A DNA stretch of 64,000 nt, taken from positions 1 through 64,000 of the forward strand of contig CAYMOX010000007.1 of the NCBI GenBank assembly GCA_964392245.1, in the 5' to 3' direction. Below, piece by piece: positions 24,542 through 32,563 of this stretch. The DNA is from JAAUUJ01 sp964392245. Lineage in GTDB: Bacteria; Cyanobacteriota; Cyanobacteriia; Thermostichales; Thermostichaceae. How positions within the stretch are numbered: the first letter of the stretch is position 1; each line of letters starts with the position of its first letter. Below the pieces are notes generated by a model. It was given only the letters and a program-made list of their open reading frames with translations, searched no databases and was not told the origin of the DNA. The position numbers and the translations under genes were made by a program.

Positions 24542-24907
24542 CTATCCTCGCAACTGTTGCTTAATGGTGGCCACCAGCTCCTGAGGCTTAAAGGGTTTGG
24601 TGATGTAGGCATCCGCGCCCTGCTTATTGGCCCAGTGGCGATCAAATTCCTGATCCTTGGTAGAAACCATGACAACTTTGACATTCTGGGTTTGAGGATT
24701 TGCTTTGATCTCGCGACAGACTTCGTATCCATTCATCCGGGGCATGACCACATCCAGAACCACCAGATCAGGGAGGCTCCCTTTAATCGACTCCATCGCC
24801 TCCACCCCATCATTTGCAGTGGAAACTTCTAACCCATTCTCTTTGAGTAAGTTAGCGATCATCTCTTGATAGGTGCGGTTGTCTTCCACCACCAGTATTT
24901 TGCTCAT
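24542..24907 (-). CDS. CheY-like single-domain response regulator (PilH-type), copy 1
   Basis: This 121-residue receiver has an acidic pair in VVEDNR (residues 6-11), Asp52 in VVLDVVMPRMNGYEVC and a Lys in TKPFKPQEL. A strong GGAGAGGAGG ribosome site immediately precedes the ATG, and a TATATAAC-like stretch (near 24938-24945) could be a -10 box, so this gene may start its own transcript after the 198-base gap from the PatA-like gene. It is more than half identical to the next receiver gene, five bases downstream. Confidence 0.9.
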   Translation of the reverse strand: MSKILVVEDNRTYQEMIANLLKENGLEVSTANDGVEAMESIKGSLPDLVVLDVVMPRMNGYEVCREIKANPQTQNVKVVMVSTKDQEFDRHWANKQGADAYITKPFKPQELVATIKQQLRG

Positions 24908-25105
24908 CCTCCTCTCCTGGGTCTCACGGTTCCCCTGTTATATAGCTAACATCTGGTCTAGAGACTCACATTATGGCTGAAAAGATTCAAACATACACAA
25001 TGTAATCTACTCGGGCATCCTGAACTGGGATCGGTCAGGGGTTGATTGAGCAACCATACTGTGTCTAGATTTACCACAGATGTCTTCCTTTGGGCCTTCA
25101 TTGAA

Positions 25106-26263
25106 TTAGGGAGAAGCGGGTGCAGGTGAGGTGTGGGGGATCCCCTTGGGAGGCAGTCCCACATAGGATTCCACAATGGTGAGCAACTCTTTTTCCGCAA
25201 AAGGTTTACTGAGAAACTCATTGGCTCCGGCCATCCTGGCCTTGATTCGATCGGTAAAGCCATCCTTCCCAGTGAGCATGATCATGGGCGTTTCGCGGAA
25301 GGCCATGGATTTACGCAACATGGCACAGAGTTCATAGCCATCCAGCTTGGGCATGGCCACATCACAAAGGATCATGTCGGGATTGAGCAAAAACACCTGT
25401 CCCAGGGCTTTGAGGGGATTGCCGATGGTTGTGACCTGGTAACCCTCATTCTGGAGAATGAACTCCACCGTCTTCTGGATCGCCATGCTGTCGTCAATAC
25501 AGAGAATGTGGGCGGGCTTGTCCTCGGCAGGGGCACCACCGGAGGCCGCTTTCTTGGTTTCAAACTCAGACAGCTGCATTGCCCCCTGGCGCACATAGGG
25601 ATAGATGGCTTTGGCCACCGCCAGGATATCGCGCCCCAGGTAGCGGGCCATTTGGCGGATGGTGGTTTTCCCATTGGACCACTGACTGAGGGCCTGGAAG
25701 ACCGGCTCCGGCAGGTTTTTGCGCAGAGGTTCAGAGTTGACAATGGTGGGGGCCTGTTCCGGTGACTGCAGGTAGGGATGCAGTTTTTTCCATTCCTGCA
25801 CCTGAGTCATGATCTCGGTCAGAAGCGGGGTGATCTCAAAGGTGATCAACTGAGGAGCCAGGGGTGCCCCGGCCTCAAAGATGAAGGCTCCGTGATGCAA
25901 ACTGAGCAGATCGAAGAGCACTTCGCGGACCATGCCCTGCAGGATCTGGCGGCCCTGAGCTGGATTGATTTTGTGTTGCTCCAGCAGCGACCAGAGACGG
26001 TTGTACTCGGGGGCATTGACGGCAGCCTTGGGCGGAATTTGCACATGATCCAGAGTATGTTCCGCCTTGAAGCGGTGGAGATAATCTCGCAGGCGAGCAA
26101 TACTGCCCTCCGTGCTGGAGGCATAGATAATGCGGCCATTGAGAAAAAAGACAAACCAATACTCGGATGGGCTGGCCTCAACAAACAGTTCTCCGGTACG
26201 CTGTCCCAGCTCGATCAGCTGTAAGATGCTACGAATGTCGATTTCTTGAAGTTTCCCCTGCAT
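25106..26263 (-). CDS. pilG: PatA-type response regulator (DUF4388 plus receiver), PilG-like
   Basis: This 385-residue protein has an N-terminal DUF4388/PATAN domain (about residues 1-110, GKLQEIDIRSILQLIELGQR, typical opening). A helical middle follows, then a C-terminal receiver (from about residue 250) with acidic pair CIDDS, phospho-Asp in MILCDVAMPKLDGYELC (about residue 298) and Lys in SKPFAEKEL. Cyanobacterial PatA-type regulators are outputs of pixel/pilus chemotaxis clusters, and the PATAN domain contacts pilus motor components such as PilB in studied species. It is the first gene of the minus-strand Pil cluster, upstream of the two receivers. Confidence 0.9.
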   Translation of the reverse strand: MQGKLQEIDIRSILQLIELGQRTGELFVEASPSEYWFVFFLNGRIIYASSTEGSIARLRDYLHRFKAEHTLDHVQIPPKAAVNAPEYNRLWSLLEQHKINPAQGRQILQGMVREVLFDLLSLHHGAFIFEAGAPLAPQLITFEITPLLTEIMTQVQEWKKLHPYLQSPEQAPTIVNSEPLRKNLPEPVFQALSQWSNGKTTIRQMARYLGRDILAVAKAIYPYVRQGAMQLSEFETKKAASGGAPAEDKPAHILCIDDSMAIQKTVEFILQNEGYQVTTIGNPLKALGQVFLLNPDMILCDVAMPKLDGYELCAMLRKSMAFRETPMIMLTGKDGFTDRIKARMAGANEFLSKPFAEKELLTIVESYVGLPPKGIPHTSPAPASP

Positions 26264-26463
26264 GGGATTTTGGTCCTCAGCACAGCTGGTTTACGACTAT
26301 TATGCCGTTTCTCTCCTCAGTGCTATCGCAAACTTGCCAAATTGGGTACTCTTACCGAAAAAGTTAGGTCTTGGTGTGTCCTGAAACACGAAAGATGTGG
26401 ATCAGACTACCGAAAAACTCGCTGGATCCAGAAAACTGAGGACACGAATTCAGGGAAAGGACG

Positions 26464-27840
26464 ATGGCGGACCTCCCCTCCCGATCAACAGGCTCTCCAT
26501 TCAGTCTCAATGATCTGCTTCTCTCTTGTCTCAACGCTGTCGATTGGCAGGCCGTTTTGGATTACGAGCGTGGGGATCGCCTGAAATTTCTACCCTCGAT
26601 CGATCTGGCGGTGATTCTTTTTTCCCCAGATCTCACAAACCCGATTGGATTTGGGCATGTGTTGCTGGCCCGTCATCTGCCTCAGGGGTATGCCCCCCGC
26701 CACGATCCTGAAACTCTGGCTGTGACCGATGTGCGCTGGTGCCGTGATCAGGGTCCAGAGGGCCGTTGGGATGAACTGAACTGGACTCCCCGCACTTGGG
26801 AACCGCTTTTGCCTGGGCAAACGGGAGTAGATTTCATCTCACCCTATCCCGCCTCGGTCCTGAAGTTAATGGTGGGGGTTGGGATCATGCAGGCGGTGGA
26901 GCAGGGTCGGATCAGTCTGGATCAAGATCTTGAGTACAAATCCAGCCCGCAGCCTATCTCTGGATGGATGGAACAGATGCTACAGCTGAGTGATGATCGG
27001 GCCACCTTTGCCCTGATCAAACTTTTGCATGACCTGGGGGTGATCCAAACCCAAGAAGCTCGAGCGGATCGTCCCTGTGCGGAACGGCAACGGCGACAGG
27101 ATCGAGTCAACCAGCTCAATGCCAGTCTGGCCTGCCGGGGTCTTCTCACCCTTCAGCTCAACAGCACCCGTGCCTGTGATGGATCTTTCTATAACCAAGC
27201 AGGATCAGGGGTGGGTCAGATCCACATGACTGCCTGGGACACGGCCCGTCTACTCTGGCTTCTGGATCCGGACGCGCCCCCTCCCTCATGGAAAACTCCT
27301 GCCGGGGATCCGGTGCCTCCCCTATTGACCATGGCTTCCCGCCACTACCTGGTGGATCAGCTCCTGGGGCAACAGGGCTTTCATGATGTTCTGAGCACGA
27401 CAGCTCTCTGTGGTCGGCTAGGCGTTCAAGAAGGGATCCCTGCCCGACTACCCCAGCGGTGGATCGATCCCGATGGCTGCCGGGTGCGTCTCCAGGATAA
27501 TGAGGAATGGCAGGACTATACCCAGGATGTGCGCCCCTGCAATGCTCGCGCTGAGGTGACGTTTGCTCACAAAACCGGACTGACCAAAAACTACGCCAGT
27601 GATGTGGGCATTGTCAGGGGTTTACCGGATCGGGGCCATCACCGCCATTACATCATTGCCTTTTTCTCTAACCTCGGGTACCGCTACACCGATCAGATCC
27701 ACCCTGAGGAAGCCAAGTACGCCTCTGGACAGGAACGGGCCATCTGGTACACTCAACGGATCCCCACTCTGGCGCGTCTGATTGATCAGGGGATCAAGGC
27801 CTTGCTCGAGAACGAAAGCAGATCGGCTTCTAGATCATGA
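26464..27840 (+). CDS. Serine hydrolase of the class A beta-lactamase superfamily
   Basis: This 458-residue protein carries the penicillin-recognising serine enzyme motifs: SxxK as PASVLKLMVGV (about residue 125-130), an SDN-like SDD in LQLSDDRATFALI (about 178) and KTG in FAHKTGLTKNY (about 363). The N-terminal 110 residues lack a signal peptide and form an added domain of unknown role. It could be a cytoplasmic or non-classically exported esterase/peptidase; true beta-lactam hydrolysis is not implied, because the Glu166-type loop cannot be identified. The start is ATG 26464, with GGAAAGGA upstream. It faces away from the Pil cluster and precedes the repeat-rich patch. Confidence 0.78.
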   Translation: MADLPSRSTGSPFSLNDLLLSCLNAVDWQAVLDYERGDRLKFLPSIDLAVILFSPDLTNPIGFGHVLLARHLPQGYAPRHDPETLAVTDVRWCRDQGPEGRWDELNWTPRTWEPLLPGQTGVDFISPYPASVLKLMVGVGIMQAVEQGRISLDQDLEYKSSPQPISGWMEQMLQLSDDRATFALIKLLHDLGVIQTQEARADRPCAERQRRQDRVNQLNASLACRGLLTLQLNSTRACDGSFYNQAGSGVGQIHMTAWDTARLLWLLDPDAPPPSWKTPAGDPVPPLLTMASRHYLVDQLLGQQGFHDVLSTTALCGRLGVQEGIPARLPQRWIDPDGCRVRLQDNEEWQDYTQDVRPCNARAEVTFAHKTGLTKNYASDVGIVRGLPDRGHHRHYIIAFFSNLGYRYTDQIHPEEAKYASGQERAIWYTQRIPTLARLIDQGIKALLENESRSASRS

Positions 27841-27987
27841 CTGCGTTCAAATTTGCTTGTAGTAGAAGCACATAAATCAGAGACTAGCGGCAGCTTTCGT
27901 TGTCTTCCTAGATTCAAGTTCATCCCTTTAGCTGAAGGACAGGATCGGATCTGGCTTGAAGGTGGTGGATTGAGGTGTCGGTGTCAA

Positions 27988-28068
27988 GTCGAAGCTCAGT
28001 TCCGAGCCCTCTCCATCTCACAACTGCATCAACTTGCAGATCAGCTTCTAAAACTTGATTCCCTTGTC
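27988..28068 (+). pseudogene. Remnant of an Rpn/DUF4351 gene 3' end
   Basis: About 80 bases are nearly identical to 30047-30127, inside the intact Rpn-type gene downstream. They encode ALSISQLHQLADQLLKLDSL, the C-terminal DUF4351 helix pair. The rest of the gene is missing, and the frame continues into unrelated sequence opposite the Uma2 gene. The surrounding 27841-28072 holds nothing else that I recognise. It is a relic of a second Rpn gene or a partial duplication. Confidence 0.7.
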
Positions 28069-28072
28069 ATGA

Positions 28073-28756
28073 TTAATCCGCTGTACTTAGGGAAACAACA
28101 AAATCCCTATGATCTGCTGACTCTAAACCCCGATAGAGGGTTCTTAAAACGAGTGCCAGATCCTGTGTGAGCAGTGCTGAAGTTTTGATCCAAAGACCTG
28201 GAAAAATCTGGGAGCAGATAACATTTTCTTCGTCTTGATCTAGAGGATAATACTGCCCTTTCTGTAAGTTGAACCAGGTTAACCTTGGCTCATCAACCTC
28301 CCAAACAAGATATTCTTGAACCTCATTTCGACGATAGACATTGAGTTTGCGATGCAAGTCAATAGAAACACTGCTTGAGGCAATCTCAACTACCAACTCT
28401 GGAGATCCCTCTACATAGTTGTCTGCACTAATGCTTGAGGAGCCTCCCTTAGTTCTTCGTAAAATGACGTCAGGTTGCGGTTCATTATCCAGATCCAGTC
28501 GAATGGAAGGCTCGATCAACATCTGCACCCCTGGTGTTGCGGCCTGATAAGTTCCCATCCATGTTGCAACTAGCCCATGAGGATAGGCATGTTGAACTCG
28601 CACAGGCGAGGGCATGTATACAACTCCTTCAATGAGTTCTGCCTTTCTTACCTGCGGCATCGCCTGGTAGCAATGCTCAAACTCAACACGGGTGAGATGA
28701 TCACCGTTTTGAAACGGATGTCTGTCTGCGGAAATACTGCCACCATGTTGTTGCAT
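28073..28756 (-). CDS. Uma2 family protein
   Basis: This 227-residue Uma2/DUF820 protein has the opening LTRVEFEHCYQAMPQVRKAEL followed by IEGVVYMPSPV, then the acidic strand EPQPDVILRRTKGG (about residues 92-105), and SPELVVEIASSSVSIDLHRK (about 117-136) with NEVQEYLVWEV. All catalytic-core elements of the PD-(D/E)XK fold appear to be present. The start region (MQQHGGSISADRHPF) is the usual polar lead of this subgroup. It lies in the accessory patch next to the DUF4351 remnant and the duplicated SAM-hydrolase fragment. Role unknown. Confidence 0.87.
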   Translation of the reverse strand: MQQHGGSISADRHPFQNGDHLTRVEFEHCYQAMPQVRKAELIEGVVYMPSPVRVQHAYPHGLVATWMGTYQAATPGVQMLIEPSIRLDLDNEPQPDVILRRTKGGSSSISADNYVEGSPELVVEIASSSVSIDLHRKLNVYRRNEVQEYLVWEVDEPRLTWFNLQKGQYYPLDQDEENVICSQIFPGLWIKTSALLTQDLALVLRTLYRGLESADHRDFVVSLSTAD

Positions 28757-28853
28757 AAATCCCTACCATGACCCTGGTGCCATCGAGTTCTTTACTCTGA
28801 TCGTAGCTGCTGGCTTCTAGCAAACAACAACATTGTTAGCTTGAGATGGACTG

Positions 28854-29120
28854 TTGGAAGCTATGGCAGCAATGATCCTGACCCTTCTCACCGATTTTGG
28901 CTTGCAGGATACTTATGTCAGCCAGATGAAAGGCGTGATCGCCCAGATCAATCCCCATCTGCAGGTGGTAGATCTGACGCACAACATTCCCCCTCAACAT
29001 CTGCTGGCGGGTCGATACTGCCTCATGAGTGCCTACAAGTATTTCCCCAGGGGAACCGTGCATGTGGCGGTGGTGGATCCAGATGTGGGTCGTCAGCATC
29101 GAGCCATTTGTGGAAGCTAA
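28854..29120 (+). pseudogene. Truncated copy of the SAM hydrolase (DUF62) gene
   Basis: The frame encodes ILTLLTDFGLQDTYVSQ and continues through AVVDPDVGRQHRAICG, i.e. only the first 80 residues of the intact gene at 30378-31175, then stops. It lacks the catalytic histidine region and the C-terminal domain, so it cannot be active. DNA identity to the intact copy is about 95 percent over 234 bases, so the duplication is recent. Confidence 0.9.
28877..29110 (+). repeat. Direct repeat, left copy (about 234 bp)
   Basis: This segment matches 30401-30634 in the same orientation, with 11 mismatches over about 232 aligned bases by hand alignment. The pair brackets the Rpn-type nuclease gene and is 1.5 kb apart. 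Confidence 0.9.
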
Positions 29121-29218
29121 CCCAGCCTGCGTTGAGTAGATGAGAGCAAGGATTTCTCACCTAGACACCGTGGGTGACTCTCTCATACCTTGAGACTACT
29201 CCATGGTCTGGATCGATA

Positions 29219-30184
29219 GTGACCCGTCAACCTCATGACCAATTTGCCAAAAGTCTCCTCAGTGAGGTCCTCTCGCCCTGGGGAAATGTTGAACTTAGCC
29301 GTGAAGTCAGTGATGAACCCCGCTTCATTGATCTCTATTTTCAACCTGACTCTCAGCAAGATCCGAGTCCTCTGGGCTTATTAGGCCGGATGGCGCAAAG
29401 GCCTTGCCTGCTGGAACCCTACCGCAACCCTGTCACTGTCTCCCAGATCCGAGCCTGCCTCCTCAAAGCTCTGATCCTCAACGCTCAACTGCAACGCTCC
29501 TCCCCACCGGATCCGCCTGCTTTCTTGTGGGTCATCACTCCTACCGCATCCAAGGGGATCTTGAAGCAGTTTGCTGCTCAACCCTCAACTCAGTGGCCAC
29601 CAGGGATTTATATTCTGGCGACTGCTTTGCAAACAGCGATTGTGGTGATCCATCACCTATCCAAAGATCCTGACACGCTCTGGTTGAGATTATTGGGACG
29701 AGGGCATGTGCAGCGACAAGCGATTGATGAAGTGTTGGCTCTGGCTGAGGCGGATCCGATGGCAATGAGAGTGTTGGAGCTGTTGCTGAACTGGAAGATA
29801 ATGTTGGATGAGAAGCAAGAGGCCCTGAAAGCAGAAGAGAGGGAGTTGGTTATGAACTTATCACCTGCCTACTTGAAGTGGAAGGAAGAGACCCTCCAGG
29901 AAGGGATCCAGATTGGCGAACAACGTGGGATCCAAATTGGCGAGCAACGGGGTGAACAACGTGGGATCCAGATTGGCGAACAGAGAGGAGAAGCTGAACT
30001 TACCCTCCATCTGTTGCGCCTCAAACTCGGTCCGCTTCCCAGTCCAGTCGAAGCTCAGATCCGAGCCCTCTCTATTTCGCAGCTGCATCAACTTGCAGAT
30101 CAGCTTTTCGAGCTTGACTCCTTGGATGGTCTTATTCAATGGCTGGCAGAACACTCTACACAGGCTTCTTCTCAACTCAACTAG
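29219..30184 (+). CDS. Rpn/DUF4351-type putative PD-(D/E)XK nuclease
   Basis: This 321-residue protein belongs to a cyanobacterial family often mislabelled flagellar assembly protein H; it is related to the Rpn/YhgA nucleases. The start is GTG 29219 (MTRQPHDQFAKSLLSEVLSP, the family opening); a GTG at 29174 would add 15 unmatched residues. Features are the acidic strand RFIDLYFQP (about residue 37), GLLGRMAQRPCLLEPYRNPV, LWLRLLGRGHVQRQAIDEVL, the MNLSPAYLKWKEETLQEG hinge, a tandem GIQIGEQR repeat, and the C-terminal DUF4351 segment ALSISQLHQLADQLF. The family is linked to DNA cleavage and recombination in other bacteria, and some Rpn proteins to phage defence. It lies between two copies of SAM-hydrolase DNA, which suggests insertion by recombination. 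Confidence 0.8.
   Translation: MTRQPHDQFAKSLLSEVLSPWGNVELSREVSDEPRFIDLYFQPDSQQDPSPLGLLGRMAQRPCLLEPYRNPVTVSQIRACLLKALILNAQLQRSSPPDPPAFLWVITPTASKGILKQFAAQPSTQWPPGIYILATALQTAIVVIHHLSKDPDTLWLRLLGRGHVQRQAIDEVLALAEADPMAMRVLELLLNWKIMLDEKQEALKAEERELVMNLSPAYLKWKEETLQEGIQIGEQRGIQIGEQRGEQRGIQIGEQRGEAELTLHLLRLKLGPLPSPVEAQIRALSISQLHQLADQLFELDSLDGLIQWLAEHSTQASSQLN
29903..29986 (+). repeat. In-frame 24-bp tandem repeat in the Rpn gene
   Basis: Three near-identical 24-base units (29903-29926, 29927-29950, 29963-29986) and a 12-base half unit (29951-29962) encode GIQIGEQR repeats. Each unit contains a GGATCC. Such repeats vary in copy number among homologues, consistent with slippage. Confidence 0.9.
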
Positions 30185-30377
30185 CACTTCAATCTGAATG
30201 TTGCAAGCTTTATCAACATCTCCTGACCCACTTGAAGAGATCCTTAAGTCTGGGACTGAGTTTCTCGAATCTGCATGAAGTGGATCAGCCTCTCCTCTAC
30301 TACACAACCCCCTTGTATCCGAGATGTGAAGAGGTAGTGAGGACATAGGTCTAACAGACAGAGACAGATCCATTACA

Positions 30378-31175
30378 TTGATCACTCAACACGACCACTT
30401 CCTGACTCTCCTCACCGATTTTGGCCTGCAGGATACTTATGTCAGCCAGATGAAAGGCGTGATCGCCCAGATCAATCCCCATCTGCAGGTGGTAGATCTG
30501 ACGCACAACATTCCCCCTCAACATCTGCTGGCGGGTCGATACTGCCTCATGAGCGCCTACAAGTATTTCCCCAGAGGAACCGTGCATGTGGCGGTAGTGG
30601 ATCCAGGTGTCGGTAGTCAGCGTCGAGCTATTGCGGTACAGATTCCTGAAGGCTATCTGGTGGGGCCAGATAATGGTCTGTTCAGTGGGGTCCTCAGTCA
30701 GTCGGATCCCCTGGCGGCGGTAGAACTGACCAACCCGAAGTACTGGCGGATATCCAAACTGAGTGCTACTTTTCATGGACGGGATCTGTTTGCTCCGGTG
30801 GCGGCTCATCTGGCCAGTGGAGTGCCGATGCAAGATCTGGGGGAAGCCATGGATCCCGCAAGCCTGATCCCAGGTCCTTCAATCAGTTACAGTCAAGTGG
30901 GGAACAGGATTCAAGGCACCATTCAATACATTGATCACTTTGGAAATCTGATCACAACTGTGCCTGCAACTCTAGTGCAGAACCGCCGCTGGCAGATCCA
31001 GGTGCAGGGACAGATGATCCCAGGGGGCCAGACCTTTAGTGATGTGCCTGTGGGAGCGTTGATCAGTTATGTCGGCAGTCAGGGCTGGGTGGAAATGGCT
31101 GTGAATCAAGGGAATGCTGCTCAGGTGTTGCAGGTAACGTATGAGGATGAGGTGATCTGTCAGCTGCTCTCGTGA
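30378..31175 (+). CDS. SAM hydrolase / SAM hydroxide adenosyltransferase (DUF62)
   Basis: Enzymes of this family split S-adenosylmethionine into adenosine and methionine using water; they are related to fluorinase and chlorinase. The 265-residue length is standard. The N-terminal block is LLTDFGLQDTYVSQMKG. The conserved Asp-Arg pair is seen in VVDPGVGSQRR (about residues 74-82) and the conserved His in FHGRDLFAPVAAHL (about 134). The C-terminal barrel begins near IQGTIQYIDHFGNLITT. The start is TTG 30378, since no ATG is available, and the ribosome site is weak; the duplication may have replaced the original start region. It overlaps the following membrane protein gene by four bases (GTGA). 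Confidence 0.88.
   Translation: MITQHDHFLTLLTDFGLQDTYVSQMKGVIAQINPHLQVVDLTHNIPPQHLLAGRYCLMSAYKYFPRGTVHVAVVDPGVGSQRRAIAVQIPEGYLVGPDNGLFSGVLSQSDPLAAVELTNPKYWRISKLSATFHGRDLFAPVAAHLASGVPMQDLGEAMDPASLIPGPSISYSQVGNRIQGTIQYIDHFGNLITTVPATLVQNRRWQIQVQGQMIPGGQTFSDVPVGALISYVGSQGWVEMAVNQGNAAQVLQVTYEDEVICQLLS
30401..30634 (+). repeat. Direct repeat, right copy (about 234 bp)
   Basis: This is the partner of 28877-29110. It is the N-terminal coding part of the intact SAM hydrolase gene. Confidence 0.9.
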
Positions 31176-31936
31176 TCACTGCGTTACCTTGGGATGAGTT
31201 GCTACTCCCCCTTGTGTCCATGATCTACCGTCTGGGATTTACCCTCCTCTGGATCAGCTTTCTTCTCTATGCCTTTCTGCTGGCTCCCCCCGATGATCCT
31301 GCCACATTCGATTTGATCAAGCGCATGTCCACAGGTGATGTTGCAGGGATCAATCCCCTGATCGTGGCGGAGTTCAATCTCATGGGCCTGCTGCCGCTGG
31401 TTTACTTTTGCCTGCTGTTGGTGGATGGGGATCGGCAACGATCTTTGGGGAAAAAGATCCGGGCCTGGCCGTTTGCCCTGTTGATGATGGGGGTGGGGGC
31501 CTTTGCTCTGCTGCCTTATCTGATCCTGCGCCGACCTCTAACAGGGACAGAGCCGTTGCCGCCACCTCGCAATCTGCTGCTGCGGATCTGTCAGTCCCGC
31601 TGGATCGGGGGGCTGGCTTTGCCGATTCTGGGGTTGCTGATCTATGGGGTGCTTCAGGGAGACTGGACCGATTTTGGGCAGCAGTGGCAGAGTAGCCGCT
31701 TTATCCATGTCATGTCTCTGGATTTTCTGCTCCTGATCGCTCTCCTCTCGTTTCTCACCGCCGCAGATCAGGTGGGGCGACAGGCTTTCCCCCAGCCTAT
31801 TCTCTGGATCCCGTTGCTGGGACCGTTAGCCTATCTCTGTTGGCGGCCTCAACCTCAGCGGCCAGCCGCATCAGGGGAGGATCCAATGCCTACTGCCGAC
31901 CTGTCTCTAACACCTGACGATCCTTTGCCATACTAG
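31172..31936 (+). CDS. Multi-pass membrane protein of unknown function
   Basis: This 254-residue protein has about six to seven hydrophobic helices, for example SMIYRLGFTLLWISFLLYAF, NLMGLLPLVYFCLLL, PFALLMMGVGAFALLPYLIL, LALPILGLLIYGVLQ, LDFLLLIALLSFLTA and PQPILWIPLLGPLAYLCW. A proline-rich polar tail follows. I do not recognise a named family; similar proteins are widespread in cyanobacteria. The GTG start overlaps the SAM-hydrolase stop (GTGA), so the two are translationally coupled. The txlA gene follows 23 bases later. This placement suggests one transcript. Confidence 0.8.
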   Translation: MITALPWDELLLPLVSMIYRLGFTLLWISFLLYAFLLAPPDDPATFDLIKRMSTGDVAGINPLIVAEFNLMGLLPLVYFCLLLVDGDRQRSLGKKIRAWPFALLMMGVGAFALLPYLILRRPLTGTEPLPPPRNLLLRICQSRWIGGLALPILGLLIYGVLQGDWTDFGQQWQSSRFIHVMSLDFLLLIALLSFLTAADQVGRQAFPQPILWIPLLGPLAYLCWRPQPQRPAASGEDPMPTADLSLTPDDPLPY

Positions 31937-31959
31937 GGAAGAACTGTTGGAGAGGCTTC

Positions 31960-32496
31960 ATGACTGCCGAGTCTTCCATGCCAGTGCGGCTGCGTAATCT
32001 CATCATTGCTCTGGCGGTGATCCTGCTCAGTATTGGTCTGTTTATCGGCAATAGCATTCGCACCAGTTCCGTCAATCTTGCTGCTCTCGCAGAATCCGGT
32101 GTTCCCCTGGAGGTGGCCCGTACCAATGATAAACCCACCCTTCTGGAGTTCTATGCCGACTGGTGCACCACCTGCCAGATCATGGCCCCCATGCTGGCGG
32201 ACTTAAAACAGAGCTTCAGCGACCAGATTAACTTTGTCATGTTGAATGTGGATAACCCCAAATGGTTACCGGAGCTGACCCAGTTTCGTGTCAACGGTAT
32301 TCCCCACTTTGTTTTTCTCGATCCAGAGGGGACACCCCTGATCAATGCCATTGGGGAGCAGCCTCGTACTGTGATGGAAACGAATCTTCAGGCCCTGGCC
32401 CAGCATGCTCCCTTAACCGCCACATTCCAGGGAGAGGCATCCCCGCTTGATGCTCCTATCCTCAAAAAGCAGCCAGATCCCCGCAGCCATGCCTAG
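31960..32496 (+). CDS. txlA: Membrane-anchored thioredoxin-like protein TxlA
   Basis: This 178-residue protein has an N-terminal anchor helix (LIIALAVILLSIGLFIGNS, about residues 13-31) and a thioredoxin domain with the active site EFYADWCTTCQIMAP (about 63-77) and cis-Pro loop NGIPHFVFLD. It resembles cyanobacterial TxlA and plant HCF164, which pass reducing power across the thylakoid membrane for cytochrome b6f assembly and redox control. It follows the membrane protein gene by 23 bases and precedes a DUF4330 gene. Confidence 0.9.
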   Translation: MTAESSMPVRLRNLIIALAVILLSIGLFIGNSIRTSSVNLAALAESGVPLEVARTNDKPTLLEFYADWCTTCQIMAPMLADLKQSFSDQINFVMLNVDNPKWLPELTQFRVNGIPHFVFLDPEGTPLINAIGEQPRTVMETNLQALAQHAPLTATFQGEASPLDAPILKKQPDPRSHA

Positions 32497-32563
32497 TGTA
32501 TGGATCAGCCTGGTTCAATTTGCAGCTCAGTGTTGATATCCGCAGCAGGAGAGTTGAAAACGC

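Noticed and set aside
26464..27840. True beta-lactamase resistance gene
   Set aside because: The SxxK, SDD and KTG motifs are present, but no signal peptide or class A Glu loop was identified, and many cyanobacteria carry such hydrolases of other function.
29903..29986. CRISPR-like array
   Set aside because: The units are in-frame, contiguous and without unique spacers; it is a coding minisatellite.
29219..30184. Flagellar assembly protein H
   Set aside because: This label is common for the family, but there are no flagellar genes and the sequence fits Rpn/DUF4351.
28854..30634. Insertion sequence or composite transposon
   Set aside because: There is no transposase, no terminal inverted repeat and no short target duplication. 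The direct repeats are gene duplicates.
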